Shown: piece by piece, positions 17,024-28,229 of the stretch
Layout: the number at the start of each line of letters is the position of its first letter
Numbering within the stretch: the stretch's first letter is position 1
Source of the DNA: Pseudarthrobacter sp. fls2-241-R2A-127
GTDB lineage: Bacteria > Actinomycetota > Actinomycetes > Actinomycetales > Micrococcaceae
Length of the DNA: 64,000 nucleotides
Assembly: GCF_030209355.1 (NCBI RefSeq)
Contig: NZ_JARVSF010000004.1
Location: 90,512 to 154,511 of the forward strand
Direction: 5' to 3'
Notes under the pieces: model-generated
The model's input: the letters and a program-made list of their open reading frames with translations, nothing else
Told to the model about the DNA's origin: nothing
Database searches by the model: none
Made by a program: the position numbers and the translations under genes

Positions 17024-18688
17024 GTGACTCCCGAAGAACTTTCCCTCGCCATATCCGCCTGCCTCAAGGACGCCGTCACCGCCGGCGAAATCGCCCTTGC
17101 GGAATCAGCAATTCCTGCTGAGGTGCGCGTGGAGCGACCCAAGAACAGGGACCACGGCGACTGGGCCACCAACATCGCCCTCCAGCTGGCCAAGCCGGCC
17201 GGAACCAACCCGCGCGCGTTCGCCACCATCCTCAGCACCCGGCTGCAGTCCATCAACGGTGTTTCCGCGGTGGACATCGCGGGCCCGGGATTCCTGAACA
17301 TCACCGTTGACGCCGCTGCCGCCGGAGCCCTGGCCAAGGCCATTGTTGAGGCCGGCCGGAGCTACGGCACCAATACCGCGCTCGCCGGGCACACCGTCAA
17401 CATGGAGTTCGTCTCCGCCAACCCCACCGGGCCGCTGCACATCGGCCACACGCGCTGGGCAGCGCTCGGGGATGCCATAGCACGGGTGCTGCGGGCTTCG
17501 GGTGCCGATGTCACGGCCGAGTACTACATCAACGACGCCGGGTCGCAGATGAACACTTTTGCGCATTCCGTCTACAACCGGTTGCACGGCCTTCCGGTGC
17601 CGGACGGCGGCTACCCGGGGCAGTACATCGCCGATCTTGGCCACGAGGTCATCTCGGCCCACCCGGACATCCGCGAGCTGACGGAGGTGGCTGCGCTGCC
17701 CGTCATCCGCGCCGCTGCCTATGAAGCCCAGATGAAGGACATCAAGGCCACGCTGGCTGACTTCGGCGTCGAGTTCGACGTCTTCTTTTCCGAGCAGGAG
17801 CTGCACGACGCCGGCGCGATCGAAAGTGCCGTGGCGCGCCTGCGCGAACAGGGCCACGTGTTCGACGACGGCGGCGCGGTCTGGCTGCGGACCACGGACT
17901 TTGGCGACGACAAGGACCGGGTGATGGTCCGCGCCAACGGCGAGCCCACCTACTTCGCCGCCGACGCCGCCTACTACCTGTCCAAGAAGGACCGCGGCTT
18001 CACCGAGAAGATCTACCTGCTGGGTGCCGACCACCACGGTTACATCAACCGGCTCAAGGCGATCGCCGCTGCCGCGGGCGATGATCCCGACGTGAACATC
18101 GAGGTCCTGATTGGCCAGCTGGTCTCCGTCAACGGAGCCAAGCTGTCCAAGCGCGCCGGCAACATCATCGAGCTCAAGGACCTGATCGACTGGCTGGGCA
18201 AGGACGCGGTCCGGTACTCGCTGGCCCGGTTCCCGGCCGATTCACCGCTGACCCTGGACCCCGAGCTGCTGAAGAAGAACAGCAACGAGAATCCCGTGTT
18301 CTATGTCCAGTACGCCCACGCCCGTTCCCGCGGCGCTGCCCGCAACGCGGTGGCCGCCGGCGTCGAACGCCAGGTGGACGGCCAGGACAGCTTCGAGGCG
18401 TCACTGCTGGACCACGCCACGGAGAACGAGCTGCTGTCCTACTTGGGCAGCTACCCGTCGATCGTTGCGAAGGCGGCGGAACTGCGTGAACCGCACCGCG
18501 TGGCACGGCACCTTGAAGCCATTGCCGGGGCCTACCACCGCTGGTACGACGCCTGCCGGATCGCCCCCATGGGCGAGGAACCGGTCACCGACCTGAACCG
18601 CACGCGGCTGTGGCTCAACGACGCCACCAGCCAGGTGCTCGCCAACGGACTTGACCTGCTGGGCGTTTCGGCGCCGGAACGGATGTAA
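17024..18688 (+). CDS. argS: Arginyl-tRNA synthetase
   Basis: 554 residues, class I synthetase. The N-terminal Arg-specific domain (1-110) precedes the HIGH signature in ANPTGPLHIGHTRW, a KMSKR-type loop (AKLSKRAGN) and the C-terminal DALR anticodon-binding domain (about 430-554). It charges tRNA-Arg with arginine. The GTG start gives MTPEELSLAISAC. The gene heads an argS-lysA-hom-thrC-thrB array that is widely conserved in actinobacteria, including mycobacteria. Confidence 0.97.
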   Translation: MTPEELSLAISACLKDAVTAGEIALAESAIPAEVRVERPKNRDHGDWATNIALQLAKPAGTNPRAFATILSTRLQSINGVSAVDIAGPGFLNITVDAAAAGALAKAIVEAGRSYGTNTALAGHTVNMEFVSANPTGPLHIGHTRWAALGDAIARVLRASGADVTAEYYINDAGSQMNTFAHSVYNRLHGLPVPDGGYPGQYIADLGHEVISAHPDIRELTEVAALPVIRAAAYEAQMKDIKATLADFGVEFDVFFSEQELHDAGAIESAVARLREQGHVFDDGGAVWLRTTDFGDDKDRVMVRANGEPTYFAADAAYYLSKKDRGFTEKIYLLGADHHGYINRLKAIAAAAGDDPDVNIEVLIGQLVSVNGAKLSKRAGNIIELKDLIDWLGKDAVRYSLARFPADSPLTLDPELLKKNSNENPVFYVQYAHARSRGAARNAVAAGVERQVDGQDSFEASLLDHATENELLSYLGSYPSIVAKAAELREPHRVARHLEAIAGAYHRWYDACRIAPMGEEPVTDLNRTRLWLNDATSQVLANGLDLLGVSAPERM

Positions 18689-18693
18689 CCGCC

Positions 18694-20172
18694 ATGTCTG
18701 TAGCGTCAAATACCGCCGCGTCCCCGCTCGCCCCTGATTGGCTGCAGGTCCCGGCCGATCTCAATGCGCTGCACGAGCCCATGTGGGCCGGCAGCGTGGT
18801 CCGGAACGGCGCCGGCGCCCTCACGGTCGGGGGAATGGATGTCCAGGCCCTGAAGGAGCAGTTCGGGACGCCGCTGTTCGTCATGGACGAGGCTGACTTC
18901 CGCTCCCGTGCCCGGGCCTTCAAGGACTCCTTCGATGCAGCCTTCGCGGACATCTGCGGCGGCGTGGACGTCTACTACGCCGGGAAATCGTTCCTCTGCA
19001 CCGCCGTCGTGAAGTGGGTGGAGGAGGAAGGGCTGCGCCTGGACACTGCCTCCGGCGGCGAGCTGGCAGTGGCAGCCCGGGCCGGCATTGCGGGCGAGCG
19101 GGTGGCGCTGCACGGCAACAACAAGTCCGACGCCGAGATCAACCGGGCCCTGGACATGAAGCTGGGCCGCATCGTGGTGGACAGCCTGGACGAGCTGGTC
19201 CGGGTGGGCGCCCTGGCCCAGGCCCGCGGTGAGCAGGCCAAGGTGATGCTGCGGCTCACCCCGGGCGTGCACGCCCACACCCACGAGTTCATCGCCACCG
19301 CACACGAGGACCAGAAGTTCGGCCTGTCCATGGCGACGGATACCACCGACGAAGCCGGCCTCTCCGCTGCCGAGGAAGCCGTGGCAGCAGCCGCGGCGCA
19401 CCCCGGCATCGAGTTGCTGGGCCTGCACTGCCATATCGGCTCGCAGATCTTCGAACCGGACGGCTTCGCGCTGGCCGCCGAGAAGCTACTCCGTTTCCTG
19501 GCCGCCATGCAGGAAAAATACGCCATCACCATGCCGGAACTTGACCTCGGCGGCGGCTACGGGATCGCCTACACGCCGGTGGACACCCCGCGCCCCGCGG
19601 CGGACATCGCGGCGGCGATGGCCGCCGTCGTGCGGTCCACCTGCGCCGAGCTGGGCATTGACGCCCCGCGCATCTCGATCGAGCCCGGCCGTGCCATCGT
19701 AGGCAGCACCACCTTCACCCTGTACGAGGTTGGCACGCTCAAGACCGTCCGCGTGGACGCTCCGGCGGGGTCCGGCGGTGACGGTGACGGCGGCAACAAC
19801 GTTACGTATCCGCGCCGGTATGTTTCGGTGGACGGCGGGATGAGCGACAACGCCCGCCCGGTGCTGTACGACGCGGATTATTCTGCCGTCCTGGCCTCCC
19901 GCACCTCGGCCGCGGCCCCGCAGCTGTCCCGCGTGGTGGGCAAACATTGCGAGAGCGGCGACATAGTTGTTAGAGATGTATATCTGCCCGAGGACGTGGC
20001 AGCCGGTGATCTGCTTGCCGTACCGGGGACCGGCGCCTACTGCTGGGCCCTCTCGAGCAACTACAACTATCTGGCCCGGCCGGGCGTTGTCGCGGTGCGC
20101 GACGGATCTGCCCGGCTGATTGTCCGCGGGGAAACCGAAGAAGATCTTTTGAACCGCGACATGGGAGCCTGA
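18694..20172 (+). CDS. lysA: Diaminopimelate decarboxylase
   Basis: 492 residues, fold-III PLP decarboxylase making lysine from meso-diaminopimelate. The PLP lysine is K98 (YYAGKSF). Other signs are HCHIGSQIF, the glycine-rich phosphate loop DLGGGYGIAY and the dimer-interface cysteine motif CESGD near 430. A low-complexity insertion, SGGDGDGGNN, interrupts the sheet domain near residue 362 and is not usual in the enzyme core. It starts five bases after argS and ends directly against hom. Confidence 0.96.
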   Translation: MSVASNTAASPLAPDWLQVPADLNALHEPMWAGSVVRNGAGALTVGGMDVQALKEQFGTPLFVMDEADFRSRARAFKDSFDAAFADICGGVDVYYAGKSFLCTAVVKWVEEEGLRLDTASGGELAVAARAGIAGERVALHGNNKSDAEINRALDMKLGRIVVDSLDELVRVGALAQARGEQAKVMLRLTPGVHAHTHEFIATAHEDQKFGLSMATDTTDEAGLSAAEEAVAAAAAHPGIELLGLHCHIGSQIFEPDGFALAAEKLLRFLAAMQEKYAITMPELDLGGGYGIAYTPVDTPRPAADIAAAMAAVVRSTCAELGIDAPRISIEPGRAIVGSTTFTLYEVGTLKTVRVDAPAGSGGDGDGGNNVTYPRRYVSVDGGMSDNARPVLYDADYSAVLASRTSAAAPQLSRVVGKHCESGDIVVRDVYLPEDVAAGDLLAVPGTGAYCWALSSNYNYLARPGVVAVRDGSARLIVRGETEEDLLNRDMGA

Positions 20173-21489
20173 ATGACGGAAATGCGAACCCTGAAAGTGG
20201 CCCTCCTGGGCTGTGGCAACGTCGGGGCCCAGGTTGCGCGGATCCTGCTGGAGGACGCCGACGCCCTCGCCGCCCGCGCCGGAGCGCGCCTGCAGCTCAG
20301 CGGCATCGCCGTGCGCAACGTGAACTCCAAGCGCGACGTCGAGCTGCCGCAGGAACTGTTCACCACCGACGCCGAGACCCTGGTCAAGGACGCGGACCTG
20401 GTGATTGAACTGATGGGCGGCATCGAACCGGCCCGCACCCTGATCCTCACCGCGCTGCGCAACGGCGCCTGCGTGGTCACCGGCAACAAGGCACTCTTGG
20501 CGCAGGACGGCCCAACCCTGTACGAAGCGGCAGACAAAGCCGGCGTCCAGCTCTCCTACGAGGCCGCCGTCGCCGGAGCCATCCCGATCCTCCGCCCCAT
20601 CCGCGACAGCCTCTCCGGCGACCGGATCACCCGGGTCTTGGGCATCGTGAACGGCACCACGAACTTCATCCTCGACCAGATGGACAGCACCGGCGCCCAG
20701 TTCGCCGACGCCCTCGCCGAAGCCCAGCGCCTCGGCTACGCCGAAGCGGACCCCACTGCCGACGTCGAAGGGTACGACGCGGCGGCGAAGGCCGCCATCC
20801 TGGCGTCGCTCTCCTTCCACACCCGGTTCGCGCTGGAAAACGTCCACTGCGAAGGCATTTCCGCCGTCACTGCCTCGGACATCGCCGCGGCAAAAGACGC
20901 CGGCTTTGTCATCAAGCTGCTGGCCATCGCGGAGAAGCTGACCGGTTCCCACGGTAAGGAAGGCGTGTCCGTCCGCGTCCACCCCACCCTCCTGCCGCGG
21001 GAACACCCACTGGCCGCTGTCCGGGGCGCCTTCAACGCCGTCTTCATCGAGGCGGAAAACGCCGGCGAGCTGATGTTCTACGGCCAAGGCGCCGGCGGCA
21101 CGCCCACCGCCTCCGCCGTGATGGGCGACCTCGTGTCCGCTGCCCGACGCCTGGTCCTGGGCGGCCCGCAGCGCACCGAGACCACCACCGGCCACGTCCC
21201 GGCGCTGCCCATCGAGGCGGCAACCACCAGCTACTACATCGGCCTGGACGTCGCCGACCAGCCCGGTGTGCTGGCGCGGATCGCCCAGCTTTTCGCCGAG
21301 CACGGCGTGTCCATCGAAATCATGCGGCAGACCATCCACCGCGACGCCGAATCCAACGTGGAGTCGGCCGAGCTGCGGATCGTCACCCACCGCGCGTCCG
21401 AGGCTGCCCTTGCAGCCACCGTCGAGGCCGTGAAAGGCCTGGACGTCATCAATTCAGTTACATCCGTTCTGCGGGTAGAAGGAGTCTAA
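20173..21489 (+). CDS. hom: Homoserine dehydrogenase
   Basis: 438 residues. An N-terminal NAD(P) Rossmann domain (LLGCGNVGAQVARIL, about 10-24), the catalytic homoserine dehydrogenase domain with GIVNGTTNFIL and ADPTADVEGYD, and a C-terminal ACT domain (about 350-430) for threonine feedback. It reduces aspartate semialdehyde to homoserine. The ATG abuts the lysA stop without a gap, so translation is coupled. Confidence 0.96.
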   Translation: MTEMRTLKVALLGCGNVGAQVARILLEDADALAARAGARLQLSGIAVRNVNSKRDVELPQELFTTDAETLVKDADLVIELMGGIEPARTLILTALRNGACVVTGNKALLAQDGPTLYEAADKAGVQLSYEAAVAGAIPILRPIRDSLSGDRITRVLGIVNGTTNFILDQMDSTGAQFADALAEAQRLGYAEADPTADVEGYDAAAKAAILASLSFHTRFALENVHCEGISAVTASDIAAAKDAGFVIKLLAIAEKLTGSHGKEGVSVRVHPTLLPREHPLAAVRGAFNAVFIEAENAGELMFYGQGAGGTPTASAVMGDLVSAARRLVLGGPQRTETTTGHVPALPIEAATTSYYIGLDVADQPGVLARIAQLFAEHGVSIEIMRQTIHRDAESNVESAELRIVTHRASEAALAATVEAVKGLDVINSVTSVLRVEGV

Positions 21490-22596
21490 GTGGCTCACCA
21501 ATGGCGCGGCGTCATCCGCGAATACGCTGACCGTCTGCCCGTGACGGAGTCCACCAGGGTCATCACCCTGGGCGAGGGCGGCACCCCGCTGGTGCACGCG
21601 CAGAAACTCTCCGAACTCACCGGCTCCCAGGTCTACCTGAAGGTGGAGGGGATGAACCCCACCGGATCCTTCAAGGACCGCGGCATGACCATGGCCATGA
21701 CGGCCGCCGTGGCTTCCGGTGCCAAGGCCGTGGTGTGCGCCTCCACCGGCAACACCTCCGCCTCCGCGGCCGCCTACGCCACGGCCGCCGGCCTGCAGTG
21801 CGCCGTCCTGGTGCCCGAAGGCAAGATCTCCATGGGCAAGCTCAGCCAGGCCATCGCGCACGGCGCCACCTTGCTGCAGGTTGACGGCAACTTCGACAAC
21901 TGCCTGGACATCGCCCGCAAGCTGGGGGAGTCCTACCCGGTCTTCCTGGTCAACTCGGTCAACCCTGCCCGTATCCAGGGCCAGAAGACCGGAGCATTCG
22001 AAGTGGTGGACGCCCTGGGCGACGCACCGGACATCCACGTCCTGCCGGTGGGCAACGCCGGCAACATCACCGCCTACTGGAAGGGCTACAAGGAGTACTC
22101 CGCGCCCTTTGAATCGGAAACTGCCGGGACGCTGCCGGCGGTCTCCACCAAGACGCCTGCCATGTGGGGCTTCCAGGCAGCCGGCGCGGCCCCCTTCGTC
22201 GCCGGCCACCCGATCACCGAGCCGGACACCATTGCCACCGCCATCCGCATCGGAAACCCCGCATCCTGGGACGGCGCCGTCGGCGCGCGTGACGAGTCCG
22301 GCGGACTCATAGACGCCGTCACGGACGAGGAAATCCTGCACGCACACCGCTGGCTGTCCGCAAAAGAAGGCGTCTTCGTGGAGCCCGGCTCCGCAGCAGG
22401 CGTGGCTGGCCTGCTCAAGAAGCATGCCGCAGGTGAAGTCCCCGGCGGGAAGACCATCGTCATCACCGTCACCGGGCACGGCCTCAAGGACCCGCAGTGG
22501 GCCCTTCGCACCGAGGACGGCAGCGACGTGCAGCCTGTCAAGGTGCCCAACGACGTCGTCACCGTTGCCGCTGAGCTGGGACTGGAAGAAAAGTAG
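21490..22596 (+). CDS. thrC: Threonine synthase
   Basis: 368 residues, fold-II PLP enzyme that converts phosphohomoserine to threonine. PLP lysine K62 lies in [11 protein letters not shown], and the SxxN loop is [12 protein letters not shown]. The length is that of the short class shared by actinobacteria and Bacillus. GTG 21490 directly follows the hom stop and is preceded by AGAAGGAG inside the end of hom. Confidence 0.96.
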   Translation: MAHQWRGVIREYADRLPVTESTRVITLGEGGTPLVHAQKLSELTGSQVYLKVEGMNPTGSFKDRGMTMAMTAAVASGAKAVVCASTGNTSASAAAYATAAGLQCAVLVPEGKISMGKLSQAIAHGATLLQVDGNFDNCLDIARKLGESYPVFLVNSVNPARIQGQKTGAFEVVDALGDAPDIHVLPVGNAGNITAYWKGYKEYSAPFESETAGTLPAVSTKTPAMWGFQAAGAAPFVAGHPITEPDTIATAIRIGNPASWDGAVGARDESGGLIDAVTDEEILHAHRWLSAKEGVFVEPGSAAGVAGLLKKHAAGEVPGGKTIVITVTGHGLKDPQWALRTEDGSDVQPVKVPNDVVTVAAELGLEEK

Positions 22597-22598
22597 CC

Positions 22599-23573
22599 TT
22601 GGACACCACCTCGCAGGCCGCCGTCGGACTGCACCTCATCGAGCCGGGCCAGCGCGTCACCGTCCGCGTCCCTGCGACGTCGGCCAATCTTGGCCCCGGC
22701 TACGACAGCCTGGGGCTTGCCCTGGCCCTGCACGACACCCTCACCGTGGAAAGCCTGGACACGGACGAACTCTTGTTCGAGCTGCACGGCGAGGGTGCCG
22801 AAACGCTGCCCCGCGATGCCAGCCACCTGGTCATCCGTGCCATGGACGCAGCGTTTGGTCGGCTGGGATACCGCCACGGCGGCCTGAAGGTGACTGCCCA
22901 GAACGTGAACCCGCACGGGCGGGGGCTTGGTTCCTCCGCCTCTGCCGTGGTGGCCGCCGTCTCCGCTGCCAACGCCATGGTGCCCGCCGGCAGCCGGCGC
23001 GGAAAGGACTGGATCCTCCAGCTCACCAGTGAAATCGAAGGCCATCCGGACAACGTCGCACCCGCCATATTCGGCGGACTGGCGCTGTCATGGCAGGACA
23101 GTGAGCAGTACAGCAGCACCAGTGCCACCGTGGCCGGTGACGTCATCCCCGTCGTCGCCGTGCCGGACTTCGAACTGTCCACGGAAGCCGCCCGCGCCCT
23201 CCTCCCTGTGTCAGTGGGACACCACGCCGCCGCAATGAACTCCGGGCGGGCGGCCTTGCTGATCCATGCTCTTACCCAAAAGCCGGAATACCTGCTCCCG
23301 GGCACCGAAGACTACCTGCACCAGAGCTACCGGGCAGAGGCCATGCGGCCCAGTGCGGCCCTGATCGGGGCCCTGCGCAAATCCGGCTTCGCCGCAGTGG
23401 TCTCCGGGGCCGGCCCCACCGTCCTGGTTCTGGCGAACGGCGCGGCCCAAGCAGGGGACGCGGTGGCTTTCATTGAGTCCTTCACGGCAAACAACACGCC
23501 GGATATCGGCTGGCGGGTACTGAAGCTCGCAGTGGACGTTGAAGGTGCTAAGGTGGACTTGCACCGGCGGTAA
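22599..23573 (+). CDS. thrB: Homoserine kinase (GHMP family)
   Basis: 324 residues. The GHMP kinase ATP loop PHGRGLGSSASAV and the N-terminal VRVPATSANLGPGYDSLGLAL identify homoserine kinase, which makes phosphohomoserine for ThrC. The start is a TTG two bases after thrC. No better in-frame start lies nearby, and the conserved strand begins at residue 20. It is the last gene of the threonine group. The 297 bases that follow are the rho leader. Confidence 0.94.
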   Translation: MDTTSQAAVGLHLIEPGQRVTVRVPATSANLGPGYDSLGLALALHDTLTVESLDTDELLFELHGEGAETLPRDASHLVIRAMDAAFGRLGYRHGGLKVTAQNVNPHGRGLGSSASAVVAAVSAANAMVPAGSRRGKDWILQLTSEIEGHPDNVAPAIFGGLALSWQDSEQYSSTSATVAGDVIPVVAVPDFELSTEAARALLPVSVGHHAAAMNSGRAALLIHALTQKPEYLLPGTEDYLHQSYRAEAMRPSAALIGALRKSGFAAVVSGAGPTVLVLANGAAQAGDAVAFIESFTANNTPDIGWRVLKLAVDVEGAKVDLHRR

Positions 23574-23870
23574 TTCCGCCTATCTGATCTGCTCGTGCAT
23601 TCAGTTGCTGTTTTGATCTACCGACTGTGAATGTATTCCGGTGCCGCCTGCTTGGTCTGTCGCAGGAAATTGCAGCATCCAACTGCCCCTGAACCGTCAG
23701 CCCGGTGTTGCTCCATGAGTGCAGCGCAAGGTGAATCAGTATCCGGCCCTGCTGGCCGAAATCCAACCGGCAAGGCCGAAAAATCCCGGCTGCAGATCTG
23801 AACTGCAGCCCAGATCAAATCATCGCGTCCAGCTCCTCGTCTGGGCGCCGTCGAGGGGGAAGGATCCTTC
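23574..23870 (+). promoter_or_regulatory. Long noncoding leader of rho
   Basis: 297 bases without a credible gene, slightly less GC-rich than the flanks. It holds a clean hairpin at 23788-23810 (GGCTGCAG, seven-base loop, CTGCAGCC) about 60 bases before the rho start, and promoter-like sequence near 23605-23640 (TTGCTG, TTGATC, TATTCC) that I cannot resolve. Rho synthesis is autoregulated through its leader in E. coli, so a similar attenuator is plausible here but is an inference. Confidence 0.4.
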
Positions 23871-26003
<2,133 letters not shown>

Positions 26004-26011
26004 CTGAGTTT

Positions 26012-26074
26012 AGGGGCGGGGTGCCGGAAAATCCCGTGGCTTGGGGGCCGCGCGGATTTTCCGCCCCCGCCCCT
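26012..26074. terminator. Large imperfect hairpin after rho, probable terminator
   Basis: Two stacked 10-bp stems: 26012-26021 pairs with 26065-26074 (AGGGGCGGGG/CCCCGCCCCT) and 26025-26034 pairs with 26054-26063 (CGGAAAATCC/GGATTTTCCG), around an 18-19-base apical loop. It starts eight bases after the rho stop codon. Confidence 0.55.
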
Positions 26075-26161
26075 TCGCGTGGCGGCTCAGTCCTGACGGA
26101 CGTGAGCCGCCACGCTCCGGCAGGCCCGATGCCACTCCCGGGACGGAAAATCCGCGCGGCC
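26046..26161. repeat. Nested inverted repeats between rho and prfA
   Basis: An exact 18-bp inverted repeat (26046-26063 and 26144-26161, arm GGCCGCGCGGATTTTCCG) encloses a second exact 13-bp inverted repeat (26077-26089 and 26103-26115, GCGTGGCGGCTCA), which itself continues as GTCC/GGAC. The left 18-bp arm overlaps the right half of the post-rho hairpin, so the two structures compete. No protein is credible here. Mycobacteria carry rpmE at this position, and it is absent here. Confidence 0.7.
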
Positions 26162-26205
26162 GGCGCCGGCTCACCGGGTGTCGCGCACGCTTTGGGAATG
26201 GATTC

Positions 26206-26230
26206 CTGTGCCTGACTAAACTAGGCACAG
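26206..26230 (+). promoter_or_regulatory. prfA promoter region within an inverted repeat
   Basis: The -10-like TAAACT (26217-26222) lies in the nine-base centre of an exact 8-bp inverted repeat CTGTGCCT/AGGCACAG. Transcription would begin near 26229, leaving a leader of about 20 bases with the Shine-Dalgarno AAAGAGG. The symmetry suggests an operator or a start-site hairpin. Confidence 0.45.
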
Positions 26231-26248
26231 AACGAAAGAGGTTTATAG

Positions 26249-27322
26249 ATGTTTGAGTCCGTACAGGGCCTGCTTGATGAGCATGACGCTATCCAGGCGC
26301 AGCTGGGGGATCCTGCTGTTTATGCTGACCAGCGGCTTGCCCGGAAGCTGGGACGGCGGTCGGCTCAGCTTAATGGCATCGTCGAGGCCTACCACCGGTG
26401 GGAGGGCATCCGGGATGACCTTGCCGCGGCCAAGGAGATGGCTGCCGAAGACCCCGAGTTCGCAGCAGAGGTGCCTGAACTGGAAGCCTCGCTGGAAACT
26501 GCTGCCGCCAAGCTGCGGCGCCTGCTGATTCCCCGCGATCCGGACGATGCCCGCAACGTAATCCTCGAAGTCAAGGGCGGTGAAGGCGGCGACGAGGCCG
26601 CCCTGTTCGCCGGCGACCTGCTGCGCATGTACACCCGGTACGCCGAGTCCCGCGGCTGGAAGACCGAAATCATCTCCGCCACGGAATCCGACCTCGGCGG
26701 GTACAAGGACGTCCAGGTGGCCGTCAAGGGCAACTCCAACGACCCCGCCGAAGGCGTCTACGCCCGGCTCAAGTTCGAAGGCGGCGTGCACCGCGTCCAG
26801 CGCGTGCCGGTGACCGAATCCCAGGGCCGCATCCACACCTCCGCTGCCGGCGTGCTGGTGCTGCCCGAGGTCGATGAGCCCGAAGAGCTCGAGATCAACC
26901 AGAATGACCTCAAGATCGACGTCTACCGTTCCTCCGGACCCGGCGGCCAGTCGGTCAACACCACAGACTCAGCCGTCCGCATCACGCACCTTCCCACCGG
27001 CATCGTGGTGGCCATGCAGAACGAAAAGTCCCAGCTGCAGAACCGCGAAGCCGGCATGCGCGTGCTCCGCGCCCGCATCCTGGCGCACCAGCAGGAGCAG
27101 ATCGATGCCGAGAACTCGGCCCAGCGCAAGTCGCAGATCCGCACCATGGACCGGTCCGAGCGCATCCGCACCTACAACTACCCGGAAAACCGGATCGCCG
27201 ACCACCGGACCGGCTACAAGGCCTACAACCTGGACCAGGTAATGAATGGCGACCTTGAACCCGTCATCCAGTCCGCCATCGAGATGGACGAACAGGCGCG
27301 GCTGGACGCCATCGGCGACTGA
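26249..27322 (+). CDS. prfA: Peptide chain release factor 1
   Basis: 357 residues, standard RF1 length. The GGQ motif is at 232-234 ([17 protein letters not shown]), and the anticodon-like PxT codon-reading region lies in the middle domain. RF1 recognises UAA and UAG and triggers peptidyl-tRNA hydrolysis. Its GGQ glutamine is methylated by PrmC, encoded 13 bases downstream. Confidence 0.97.
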   Translation: MFESVQGLLDEHDAIQAQLGDPAVYADQRLARKLGRRSAQLNGIVEAYHRWEGIRDDLAAAKEMAAEDPEFAAEVPELEASLETAAAKLRRLLIPRDPDDARNVILEVKGGEGGDEAALFAGDLLRMYTRYAESRGWKTEIISATESDLGGYKDVQVAVKGNSNDPAEGVYARLKFEGGVHRVQRVPVTESQGRIHTSAAGVLVLPEVDEPEELEINQNDLKIDVYRSSGPGGQSVNTTDSAVRITHLPTGIVVAMQNEKSQLQNREAGMRVLRARILAHQQEQIDAENSAQRKSQIRTMDRSERIRTYNYPENRIADHRTGYKAYNLDQVMNGDLEPVIQSAIEMDEQARLDAIGD

Positions 27323-27335
27323 CGGGGCCCAACCC

Positions 27336-28229
27336 ATGAGTGAGCCCACCCACGTGGCCCAGTCCCTGGCCCAAGCGGTCCGCGAGGCCGCGGACCGCTT
27401 GGCCGAGGCAGGTGTCCCCAGTCCGCGGGCCGACGCCGAGCTGCTGGCAGACCACCTCCTGAAGGTCGGGTTGGGACGCCTCCGCGCCCTGATGCTCGGC
27501 GACACGCCCGCACCCGCAGGTTACGCCGAACTGGTGTCCGAACGCGTCCGCCGTACGCCCCTGCAGCACATCACCGGGGTGGCGTACTTCCGCTACCTTG
27601 AATTGGCGGTGGGTCCCGGCGTCTTCATCCCGCGGCCGGAAACGGAATCCGTGGTCCAGCTGGCCATTGACCACGTCAAGGGCATCCGGGCACCCCGGAT
27701 CGTTGACCTGGGAACGGGCTCGGGCGCCATCGCCGGCTCCATCGCGCACGAGGTGCCAGACGCCGAGGTGCACGCGGTTGAGTTCAGCCCGTTTGCGCAC
27801 GCCTGGGCGGCGAAAAACCTGGCACCCCTCGGCGTCAACCTCGTCCTGGGGGACCTGCGGAACGCGCTGCCGGAGCTCAACGGAACAGTCGACGTCGTCA
27901 TCTCCAACCCGCCGTACATCCCCGCGGCCGCCACGCCGAATGAACCCGAAGTGGCCCTGCACGACCCGCCCGAGGCCTTGTACGGCGGGGGAGCGGACGG
28001 CATGGAACTTCCGACGGCGGCAGCGGCCTCAGCTGCCCGGCTCCTTCGTCCAGGGGGCTACTTCGTCATGGAACACGCCGAAGTCCAGGCCGGCTGGATT
28101 GCCGCCATGCTCCACCGGACCGGCGCCTGGACAAGCATCAGTACGCACCTGGACCTCAACGGCAAGGAACGCGCCACCAGCGCCGTCCTCGCGGACCAGA
28201 CCCCACGGAATGAAAGAATGGGCCAGTGA
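27336..28229 (+). CDS. prmC: Release factor glutamine methyltransferase
   Basis: 297 residues. An N-terminal helical domain is followed by a SAM-dependent methyltransferase domain with VDLGTGSGAIAGSIA (motif I) and the catalytic NPPY in ISNPPYIP. It methylates the GGQ glutamine of RF1/RF2. The frame extends upstream into prfA, but ATG 27336 follows the prfA stop by 13 bases and begins the conserved region. The end overlaps tsaC (GTGA). Confidence 0.94.
   Translation: MSEPTHVAQSLAQAVREAADRLAEAGVPSPRADAELLADHLLKVGLGRLRALMLGDTPAPAGYAELVSERVRRTPLQHITGVAYFRYLELAVGPGVFIPRPETESVVQLAIDHVKGIRAPRIVDLGTGSGAIAGSIAHEVPDAEVHAVEFSPFAHAWAAKNLAPLGVNLVLGDLRNALPELNGTVDVVISNPPYIPAAATPNEPEVALHDPPEALYGGGADGMELPTAAAASAARLLRPGGYFVMEHAEVQAGWIAAMLHRTGAWTSISTHLDLNGKERATSAVLADQTPRNERMGQ

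Noticed and set aside
26010..26256. Short open frames on both strands between rho and prfA
   Set aside because: They read through the inverted repeats, have no start signals and no recognisable protein, in particular no L31.
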